Below are positions 60,101 through 64,000 of a stretch of 64,000 nt of DNA, one piece after another. Source of the DNA: Enoplolaimus lenunculus (Eukaryota; Nematoda; Enoplea; Enoplida; Thoracostomopsidae); the NCBI GenBank assembly GCA_030248215.1, contig JASANG010002773.1, positions 62,001-126,000 of the forward strand. Reading direction: 5' to 3'. Position 1 is the stretch's first letter. The number at the start of each line of letters is the position of its first letter. The notes below the pieces were generated by a model. It had not been told where the DNA came from and did no database searches. It saw nothing but the letters and a program-made list of their open reading frames with translations. The translations under genes were made by a program, and so were the position numbers.

Positions 60101-63100
60101 ATAAGCATATTCCTAATCCTAAGCCTAAGCATAAGCGTTAGCATGAGCATATTCCTAAGCCTAAACCTAAGCGTAAGAATGAGCATAATCCTAAACCTAA
60201 GCCAAGCAAAAAATTAATCTAAACCTTAAGCTTATTCCATTCTAGTCCCGCAGAAAAACGTTCCGCCCCTGATCTTTACATTGGCCGTCATTGGAATACA
60301 ACGCAGATCTCGTCAGCAAAGTTGCAAATATTGTTTCGCTACGTACTCACTCAAATATTTTAATGTTTTAAAAGTTTAAAATCTGGGTACCGTTTAGCCA
60401 AGTATGGAGAGGGCACTGTACGGTACAAAATTTATACAGCTCCAAAACTTGATGCGTTATCGTTTTCTATAGCCTCGTCGGGACACTTTACTATCTATTG
60501 TGACTTTTCTCCGAAAAAGTTGCGGATATGTTTCCGTTACGCAGTCAATCAAACTCAATGATTTAACTTTTATTAATTCTATAGTATTGTTGTGTCGTGT
60601 TTCGGGAGGACGCTGATTGGCATCAAATTAATCTAGTTTTTAAACTTTATACGCATGCATGGAAATTGTAATACTAGCGGTATTGAACTAAAAATCTTAC
60701 TACCGAAACATATCGTTTTCTATGGCCACATCGGGGCACTTTTCATTCTAGTTTCTAAGCTTTAGGAAGAAATTTGATGTAAATTTACCTTAAGTGCGAA
60801 AAAGTCAAATTTAAAGTCATATATACTCACGTTATAATTGTTTTAGAACTGTTAAGCTATATTTCCATGAAAATTAAAAACTACATTTTCACAATCACAA
60901 AAGTCGCGCTTTCCTAATTTCATTTTTATTTATTAGGTAACTCGCTCAATTTATAATGCTAATATATTTTAATTCATATAAATTGTTTGAATTCAAATAG
61001 AAAATCAATACAATTGATAAGTACTTGCTCTAGTGAAAACTGATTTTATGCTGCATAGTAGTGTAGAACCAATACATCGGTATCGGTATTGTAATCGGTA
61101 TTTTGGAAGAATACTGATTCCGATACTTTCAATTTTGTATTGCACACATGAATTGCGTTAAATATATAATTGGAATGCGCAGCATTTAAAATTATGGCTG
61201 CAACAAATATTTTGTGAAAGATGCTGAATACGCATTTGCATCAACATGCGGACGTGGAAAATTGCTTTAAACACACTTTTGTTCGTTTCCTCTTAATTGT
61301 GCAAGAAATTCTAATAATGCAATTCCATCCCCAGTCAAAACTGCGAATCCGCAACTATAAGGTTTGCTTTGTAACTTATTCTTGTTTTCTTTTCGAAAAC
61401 GAAAAACTAAGGCGGCCGGGCGTGGGCCTGAAAAATCTGGGCCGGTTCATACTATAATGAGAGCCCGCTGTGTTCGAGCGTCACGTTTTTGAAAGAGACT
61501 GCTTGCTTTGGGAACCTTATTAAATTAATGGTGTTAATTTTGCACGTCAAAATTTCTTCAAATATTCTAAACCGAGTTTTGGACATTTCAGTGCTCAACT
61601 TGGTGCTACCAATAATACATCGAGCAGTAAATCAAAAGTGATATCTGTACTTTACGCGTAAACTTTGAGCTTAAATGTAAATCTAGGTTTAGAAAAAAAA
61701 CCCACGCGAATGTAAAATCTAGGCACCTACTACGAATTAAATAAAAAGTGTCTCTCATACCACTGGCGGATGCAGTGGGTGCCACTCCGGCCTGAACCAC
61801 CACAACTTGAATCAAGAGAAAGGTTTTGCATTATAAAGATTCAGCATTAAATTAGCGTTCGACTTCGCTCTCAAACAGTTTTCGACAGCTTGATGTTACG
61901 TCTACGTTTTCAAAAACGCGCCTTGGTAAAAATACACATAAAATTTCAATTTTTAGTTCCCCCAGTACGACTTGAACCCGCGACCCAAAAGCGGAAAAAA
62001 CGCCGTGGTATGTGAACATCATACCTCTCAGCCACAGGTGCACTTGACCGGTGTTTTTGTTTACATTGTATATACTACAAAAAAGATAGGCGAAACTTGA
62101 AAGCGCATATTTTTTTAACCAACGGACCTGCAAGGATATAAATAACAGATTTGAAATCAGCTGCCTCAAATACGTCGGAAAATCACATAAAATACACATA
62201 AAATTTCAATTTTAAGTTCCCCCAGTAGGACTTGAACCCGCGACCCAAAAGCTGAAAAAACGTCGTGGTATGTGAACATCATACCACTCAGCCACAGGTG
62301 CACTTGACCGGTGTTTTTGTTTACAAAATGGGCTGAAACTTTGAAAGCGCATATTTTTTTAACCAGCGGGCCTACAAGAATATAAATAACAGATTTGAAA
62401 TCAGCTGCCTCAAATACGTCGGAAAATCACATAATCTTACAGTTTCTAGGGGGGTCGATCTACCGTACCTTCACCAAAACTAGCTATGTTATTACTAATT
62501 TGTAATCATATAAGCCAATGTTTTTCGTAATTGTCCACTCAACATGTTTCGCATATATACGTACTAAACAATAGTATTTTCGTTAAATAAATAGCTTAAC
62601 GTATATGGTTGAGATAACTTATGTAGCACATAAGAAATTGGATTGTTACAATATACGACTCTGTAGAACACCTTGCGACAAGATTTTAATCCAAATACCA
62701 ATGCGAAATTTTGCGGTTCCGATCTTATGAAAACGTTTACGTTTAATACTTCGACAAATTTTCTTTAAATATAGCGAATGAACACCGGTTACCATGATCT
62801 TGAATGACATACGTTTGTATATATAATAGTAGAAATAATAGACTTTTGATAGAAACATAAGAGAGACGTGAACACTTTTGGAAGAAACATATAATAGTGA
62901 CACTACCGTGTCCCTATGATATTCTAATATTAAGCAATGATTATTTAATCAGCCCTTTTCAACACGACCATTTTGTAAGTCATTTGAGGTCTAATTTCAA
63001 GCTAGAATTCCAATGCAACCTAAAGACTCTCGGAAGGAAGGCGTTTACCATCACGCCCTCTACTGCAACAGCTCGGCGGTCAAATGATTAAAGCGCGGGT

Positions 63101-63558
63101 AAAAATTTGTGATAAAAATTTGAGCGGATAAAGCACGGACCGTATAAAGAAACTTTTACCTACTTATAACTCTGCACTCAACATTAAACATTGCGTATTT
63201 ATTGAACGCACATAGTTTACATTTTAGTTGCTTATAGTCGCATTCTTTGGGGAAAAGGATACTTACTGGACATATAAATTGAAACATTCGCAATTTTTCT
63301 GACGTATCGATACATTTTGGTTTTAAAAATACAATGGAATCGATCTACAAATTTCATAAAGCAAACTCCATCTGAGAATTGAAGTAATTTTGTATTAAAT
63401 ATTCAATAAAAGAAATGTGGACGATGCACTTGACATATACTCACACTCGTCCGAGCTGTCAGGACAATTTGCAACTCCATTCAGTACCAGGTTATCTTTC
63501 AGACAGTGAACGCCGGTGAGACATGCAAATTGGCCTAATGAAGTGCAGTATTGTTTGG
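28728..63558 (-). CDS. Gene A: multi-module LDLa/EGF protein ending in a FReD (span; 5' end missing)
   Basis: This is the span of 22 exons, listed separately, encoding about 980 codons within the window. In transcript order they are LDLa, EGFb, EGFa repeated, ending with LDLa, EGFb and a five-exon fibrinogen-related domain with stop at 28728. All module exons are bounded by phase-1 introns and all joins I checked keep frame. By family knowledge this is a secreted or surface lectin-like protein: FReDs bind acetylated sugars or protein ligands, and LDLa/EGF arrays act as calcium-stabilised spacers. The signal peptide and first exons must lie beyond position 64000. One intron (43.7-49.1 kb) carries a large minisatellite element. 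Domain calls are strong; single-gene status is inferred from consistent order, phase and strand. Confidence 0.85.
29160..29330. repeat. CCCCCC-rich dispersed repeat, copy 1
   Basis: GGGCAGGGGGGATGGCTCAG then CCCCCTAGAAAATTTCTAAC; related to 39430-39710. Inverted G- and C-rich ends suggest a MITE. Confidence 0.5.
29469..29590 (-). CDS. FReD cassette A, exon 4: calcium site and binding pocket
   Basis: A 122-bp exon (phase 1 in, phase 0 out). It reads PFGTWDHDSDENDN then HCGTYWYSGWWFDPQ. The Asp-rich loop (DxDxD) is the FReD calcium site and CG..W.SGWW is the pocket loop. Both look intact. Confidence 0.92.
29889..30380 (-). mobile_element. TTAA-MITE, two degenerate copies
   Basis: Two worn copies (about 29889-30120 and 30199-30380) with CTCACATGAGTGTCTCC and CTCATATGAATATCTCC starts. 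The second carries a 38-bp internal tandem duplication (TTCTCGGGTGGGTTGCGT at two sites). Confidence 0.5.
30590..30850. repeat. Degenerate GCGTAATTTTTCC repeat
   Basis: Variants of AGCGTAATTTTTCC and AGATTACGCTAACG in both orientations across 250 bp, giving a weak overall inverted structure. Confidence 0.4.
31055..31195. repeat. Degenerate GTTGTCGGGGTC repeat
   Basis: Roughly eight diverged copies of AAGTTGTCGGGGTC at 15-20-bp spacing. Confidence 0.55.
31485..31874 (-). other. Unidentified open frame inside FReD cassette A's large intron
   Basis: About 120 codons in one frame on the gene strand, preceded by a fair acceptor (AAATGCAG at 31852-31859) and ending in TAA. Residues include ISIRVLTKQVWLWSSFDGLG and SYRFNVNPPFG. 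It has the feel of a beta-rich extracellular domain, but I cannot name it. It could be an alternative terminal exon or a chance frame. Confidence 0.25.
32683..32853 (-). CDS. FReD cassette A, exon 3
   Basis: A 171-bp phase 1-1 exon. It begins with GLENMYDMLL, matching the FReD motif GLxNxHxLT, and continues with ELLIQI and YDSFALGSSATNYELKLG. The donor is GTAAGC. The following intron is 3.1 kb. Confidence 0.9.
33627..33735 (-). CDS. FReD cassette A, exon 2
   Basis: A 109-bp exon (phase 0 in, phase 1 out). It encodes IFNKRDAASSKDNDFFRTWN then YERGFGNPSTGTYWLG, the standard FReD block [VI]xxRxDGSxDFxRxWxxYxxGFG...xWLG. Confidence 0.92.
34437..34624 (-). CDS. FReD cassette A, exon 1: linker and FReD start
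   Basis: A 188-bp exon (phase 1 in, phase 0 out; acceptor TTTCAG, donor GTACGT). It holds a ~50-residue linker with five cysteines, then the canonical FReD opening CDFQVSNGGWT. The linker resembles nothing I know. Confidence 0.88.
34827..34961 (-). CDS. Gene A exon: EGFb module 6
   Basis: A 135-bp phase 1-1 exon (acceptor TTTTAG, donor GTTATA). SC, SCAQ, QCVYDP, FQCGC, RRC. It is the last module before the FReD and the natural splice donor for either FReD cassette A or B. Confidence 0.85.
35459..35572 (-). CDS. Gene A exon: LDLa module 6
   Basis: A 114-bp phase 1-1 exon (acceptor GTTTAG, donor GTTAGA). QYC, GQYAC, SKCVD, IMDGIADCPDKSDEG; four cysteines. Confidence 0.87.
36384..37165. mobile_element. 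Non-autonomous element with three ~170-bp internal repeats
   Basis: Starts with a hairpin (ACTCCGAGCGAAGCTCGGAGT), has GTCCGTCTGTCCGTCTGTCC and GGCTGAACCGATTTTGATAA, then three diverged units with TTTACAAACCTCCAAAACCG and CTAATTTGCATATTA, and ends GAGCTTCGCTC. Class uncertain. Confidence 0.55.
37219..37302. repeat. Strong hairpin: ACCACGGGACAT arms
   Basis: ACCACGGGACATTTATGCGA returns as TCGCATAATGTCCCGTGGT with one base of slippage. The apex holds two nearly self-complementary ATCATGTGATA motifs. Confidence 0.85.
37778..38225. repeat. Direct repeat of ~128 bp
   Basis: GAGTTTCTTGAGTCCCTAAA-type sequence through AACAAGCGA and TATCTAGAA occurs at about 37778-37905 and again at about 38097-38225, diverged by ~15%. 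Confidence 0.7.
38723..38851 (-). CDS. Gene A exon: EGFa module 5
   Basis: A 129-bp phase 1-1 exon (acceptor TTACAG, donor GTATGG). SC, TCVQNAEC, FQCQC, GYMGNGIDSC. It is the last EGFa before the FReD; the next cycle goes from EGFb straight into the FReD. Confidence 0.86.
39430..39710. repeat. CCCCCC-rich dispersed repeat, copy 2, interrupted by a SINE fragment
   Basis: Same repeat as 29160-29330. After AACCTTGCTTG it is split by ~110 bp (about 39510-39625) containing CTAGTTCGAAATCACCCG and CTTTTCCAGCTGCTTGGTAG, which match the tRNA-SINE at 50443, then resumes. Confidence 0.55.
39952..40083 (-). CDS. Gene A exon: EGFb module 5
   Basis: A 132-bp phase 1-1 exon (acceptor TTTTAG, donor GTAAGA). 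YC, RCG, ACAFNP, FGCGCPPGY, NYMC. Confidence 0.87.
40943..41371. mobile_element. TA-MITE (CTGTAGTGACCC family)
   Basis: Copy with ends CAGTGACCCGAATAAGAGG and TCTTATACGGGTCACTACAG in a gene A intron. Confidence 0.78.
41877..41990 (-). CDS. Gene A exon: LDLa module 5
   Basis: A 114-bp phase 1-1 exon (acceptor TTTAAG, donor GTATCA). Four cysteines: TYC, MFSC, SKCVD, VMDGVSDCPDNSDEG. Confidence 0.87.
42282..42407 (-). CDS. Gene A exon: EGFa module 4
   Basis: A 126-bp phase 1-1 exon (acceptor TTATAG, donor GTATGT). Six-cysteine EGF: SC, KCDKNAIC, HRCVC, GYFGDGVTC. Confidence 0.86.
43529..43678 (-). CDS. Gene A exon: EGFb module 4
   Basis: A 150-bp phase 1-1 exon. FC, SC, TCAYNP, FGCGCP, NNVC. 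The acceptor TTGAAG was chosen because it gives the same start (DFC) as sister exons. The donor is set at GTATTA, which keeps phase 1; GTGACA six bases upstream would break it. The exact 3' boundary is less sure. Confidence 0.78.
43855..43912. repeat. GC-rich block left of composite element copy 2
   Basis: About 58 bp of almost pure GC (CGCCGCCGCGAGCCGCCGCC) in an AT-rich setting. It pairs in character with 48557-48635 on the far side; may be the end of an outer element. Confidence 0.5.
43978..44160 (-). other. Conserved 60-codon frame in the element's left flank, copy 2
   Basis: Second copy of the frame at 14261-14443, almost identical. See that entry. Confidence 0.35.
44218..47600. repeat. 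18-bp minisatellite array 2
   Basis: About 188 units of the same 18-bp motif as array 1. A higher-order repeat of exactly 1092 bp is visible: landmark positions 44702 and 45794, and 45275 and 46367, start near-identical ~570-bp stretches. The longest chance frame is 757 codons on the plus strand; other frames are open too. Confidence 0.9.
47635..48537. repeat. Fold-back (long inverted repeat), copy 2
   Basis: Begins ACTAGAAAAAAATGCTC and ends GAGCATTTTTTTCTAGT, with arms of ~190 bp. It lacks the outer 75-bp stem present in copy 1, so these ends may be the original element termini. Confidence 0.83.
48557..48635. repeat. GC-rich block right of composite element copy 2
   Basis: Contains GGCACGTGCCGGCGTGCGGC and GGTGCCGCGCTCCGGCACGC separated by an AT stretch. 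Absent from copy 1, so it belongs to the target or an outer element. Confidence 0.5.
49080..49196 (-). CDS. Gene A exon: LDLa module 4
   Basis: A 117-bp phase 1-1 exon, one codon longer than the other LDLa exons (acceptor AATTAG, donor GTATAT). EYC, NQFAC, SLCIDD, VMDGVTDCPDNSDEG. The minisatellite element of copy 2 lies in the intron after it. Confidence 0.87.
49599..49727 (-). CDS. Gene A exon: EGFa module 3
   Basis: A 129-bp phase 1-1 exon (acceptor TTGTAG, donor GTATGA). Six-cysteine EGF: DAC, NCGQNADC, YTCKC, GFFGDGNHC. A TTAA-flanked MITE sits 23 bases upstream in the preceding intron. Confidence 0.88.
49750..50020 (+). mobile_element. TTAA-MITE with tRNA-like core, plus orientation
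   Basis: Best plus-strand copy: TTAACCCCTTCTCACATTGA start, GTGAGAAAGGGTTAA end. The core reads TAGCTGAGTGGTGATGG and GGAGTTCGAATCC in the forward direction. Confidence 0.78.
50443..50830 (+). mobile_element. tRNA-derived SINE
   Basis: GGCGCAGTGGTAGAGTATTC (A box region) and GAGTTCGATCCCCGC (B box) in tRNA order and spacing, then a non-tRNA body with GCAGGATGGAAGG / CCTCATCCTGC stem. A fragment of the same head is at 39510-39625. Confidence 0.7.
51255..51398 (-). CDS. Gene A exon: EGFb module 3
   Basis: A 144-bp phase 1-1 exon (acceptor AATAG, donor GTACGC). Six cysteines: FCVKKRIEC, QCAYDP, FRCGCP, NNGIC, ending in VFHY. Closest relative is the exon at 54203. Confidence 0.87.
52359..52472 (-). 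CDS. Gene A exon: LDLa module 3
   Basis: A 114-bp phase 1-1 exon (acceptor AACAG, donor GTAAAT). Four-cysteine LDLa: QYC, GQFAC, AKCID, VMNGVANCPDNSDEG. It is nearly the same protein as the modules at 55354 and 63445. Confidence 0.88.
52874..53002 (-). CDS. Gene A exon: EGFa module 2
   Basis: A 129-bp phase 1-1 exon (acceptor TTTCAG, donor GTATAT). Six-cysteine EGF: DPC, LCSLNATC, YSCEC, GFFGDGITC. The residues SDPKSGN are shared with the EGFa exon at 56351, marking a recent copy. Confidence 0.88.
53025..53230. repeat. GGGGCCCCCAAA dispersed repeat
   Basis: GCAGACAGGGGTGGGGGCTC near one end and TGGCAGCGCCAGCCCTGTTC near the other form an inverted pair. Shorter relatives occur near 2750-2910 and 28190-28250. 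Confidence 0.5.
54203..54349 (-). CDS. Gene A exon: EGFb module 2
   Basis: A 147-bp phase 1-1 exon with FC, DC, QCAYDP, FRCGCP and NNGIC. It aligns closely with the exon at 51255-51398. At the point where that copy has donor GTACGC, this one reads GCGAGT, so a GC-AG intron is the simplest reading. Confidence 0.82.
55354..55467 (-). CDS. Gene A exon: LDLa module 2
   Basis: A 114-bp phase 1-1 exon (acceptor TTTCAG, donor GTAGCA). Four-cysteine LDLa: EYC, GQFAC, SKCI, VMNGVANCPDRSDEG. The residues VMNG stand where a normal LDLa has the fourth cysteine in CDG. Confidence 0.87.
56351..56479 (-). CDS. Gene A exon: EGFa module 1
   Basis: A 129-bp phase 1-1 exon (acceptor TTTTAG, donor GTTAAT). It encodes a standard six-cysteine EGF with DAC, TCDDNAIC, FTCKC and GFFGNGMDC. 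An (AAT)n microsatellite begins directly upstream of its acceptor in the intron. Confidence 0.87.
56484..56575. repeat. (AAT)n microsatellite
   Basis: About 30 AAT units with few interruptions. It begins five bases from the EGFa acceptor at 56480, so it lies within the likely polypyrimidine/branch region. Confidence 0.9.
57107..57162. repeat. (AAT)n microsatellite
   Basis: A run of AATAATAAT with one break, in the same intron as the array at 56484. Confidence 0.9.
57410..57544 (-). CDS. Gene A exon: EGFb module 1
   Basis: A 135-bp phase 1-1 exon. It has six cysteines in EGF spacing, including the family hallmark CVYNP followed by FSCGCP and VNGIC. The donor is GTTAGG, after codons for EYHF, matching the VFHY end of the other EGFb exons. 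A 5.9-kb repeat-rich intron separates it from the LDLa exon upstream. Confidence 0.82.
58080..58680. repeat. Palindrome-rich AT segment
   Basis: Many short inverted motifs such as TGTCTGATATTTCAGACA and variants of TTGTCTTACATTCAA; no gene seen. Confidence 0.4.
59110..59460. repeat. Degenerate CTGGGAAACTGTGA minisatellite
   Basis: About 25-30 diverged copies of an 8-14-bp motif (GACTGGGAAACTGTGAACCT). The chance frames here are by-products. Confidence 0.75.
59572..60752. mobile_element. Element with 237-bp near-perfect terminal inverted repeats
   Basis: The left arm 59572-59808 and right arm 60516-60752 match as reverse complements with no difference I can see. They begin ACTAGAATGAAAAGTGCCCC and end GGGGCACTTTTCATTCTAGT. 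The ~700-bp loop has no transposase frame and contains another MITE (60067-60288). Confidence 0.88.
60067..60288. mobile_element. GGCCAATGTAAAGATCAGG MITE, copy 6, nested in a long-TIR element
   Basis: TTGGCCCAATGTAAAGAACA to CCCCTGATCTTTACATTGGC, with inner CCTAAGCCTAAGCATAAGCG. It occupies the loop of the element at 59572-60752, so it entered that element later or was captured by it. Confidence 0.68.
61930..62434 (-). repeat. Two tandem copies of a ~260-bp tRNA-like SINE
   Basis: Copies 61930-62189 and 62190-62434 begin with AATACACATAAAATTTC. On the minus strand each has TGTGGCTGAGAGGTATGATG or TGTGGCTGAGTGGTATGATG followed by GTCGCGGGTTCAAGTC, the spacing of tRNA A and B boxes. Confidence 0.7.
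62950..63262 (-). mobile_element. TTAA-MITE, degenerate, with a nested hAT-like fragment
   Basis: Worn copy (CCCTTTTCAACACGACCATT start). At about 63090-63175 it is interrupted by AAAGCGCGGGTAAAAA and TTTTACCTACTTATAACTCTG, resembling the ends of the hAT-like element at 21451. Confidence 0.45.
63445..63558 (-). CDS. Gene A exon: LDLa module 1
   Basis: A 114-bp phase 1-1 exon with acceptor TTTCAG and donor GTGAGT. It encodes an LDLa-like domain with YC, FAC, HC and the acidic end NCPDSSDE. Only four cysteines are present. It is the most 5' exon I see; more of the gene must lie to the right. Confidence 0.85.
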
Positions 63559-64000
63559 CTGAAATATATGTCAATACAAACACGGTAATTAAATATAAAA
63601 TCTTGCGTTGTTACTTTATTAATAATAACAAACTAATGAGTTTTTACAGAAAAACAACCATACAAAAGTATCAAAAGTGGCTTTAAGTTTTACCTAATCT
63701 GTACACCACAGTATTATTTGATCTCTACAATATTCCTCATTTATACATTTGGTTTCATATCTACTCCTCTGTTTCTATGCTTTCGTATATAAATCCTGTG
63801 ACTTGATTCTGGCTTGAACCTTAGTGAATGCTTTACAGATAATTGGCCAATTTTAACTATTTCTTATCCAACTCGTATACAAAATGAAACTCAACGCAAT
63901 TCGTCAGTACGTTCACTATTTCACATCTTGTTTCTAAGTAACCATACTTTTAAAATTTTATTGATTAGAATTGTAAAATAAAATATTCCATTCCTACTTG

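Larger units (their letters stand above)
57545..63444. other. 5.9-kb intron of gene A
   Basis: No exon-like sequence found. It holds the repeats listed for 58080, 59110, 59572, 61930 and 62950, otherwise plain AT-rich DNA. Confidence 0.6.

Overview
The window looks like AT-rich genomic DNA from an invertebrate deuterostome, most likely an ascidian (inference). The evidence is short-exon modular genes combining LDL-receptor class A (LDLa), EGF and fibrinogen-related (FReD) domains, plus introns full of small non-autonomous transposons. All 41 credible coding exons lie on the minus strand, so the locus reads from right to left. I could not run any database search. Family calls come from cysteine spacing, diagnostic motifs, splice sites and reading phase.

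Gene A (28.7-63.6 kb, 5' end outside the window) shows 17 phase-1 exons in a strict cycle LDLa > EGFb > EGFa, running from 63.5 to 34.8 kb. They are followed by a five-exon FReD (34.6-28.7 kb) with a stop codon. Cassette B (27.8-24.4 kb) is a second complete five-exon FReD with its own stop but no upstream modules. Gene C (19.9-2.4 kb) has nine divergent LDLa/EGF exons and a third five-exon FReD. Every FReD starts with a phase-1 acceptor, so any upstream module exon could be spliced to any of the three FReDs in frame. The locus may therefore be a tandem set of alternative C-terminal recognition domains, or two genes and an orphan.

Two introns, one in gene C (14.2-18.9 kb) and one in gene A (43.9-48.5 kb), each carry the same composite element. 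It consists of a unique left flank with a 60-codon open frame, a ~3.2-3.4 kb array of an 18-bp minisatellite, and a ~0.9-1.0 kb fold-back. The array is open in several frames on both strands because its unit contains no stop, so I do not call it a gene.

Other repeats include TTAA-flanked MITEs carrying a tRNA-like core, a TA-flanked MITE family, a MITE family with an inner GGCTTA tract, a hAT-like MITE, an element with 237-bp near-perfect terminal inverted repeats (59.6-60.8 kb), tRNA-derived SINEs, GC-rich fold-backs, and a possible decayed solo LTR with four hairpins (about 4-5 kb). The plus strand holds only one open frame worth noting (7340-7780), which I cannot identify.
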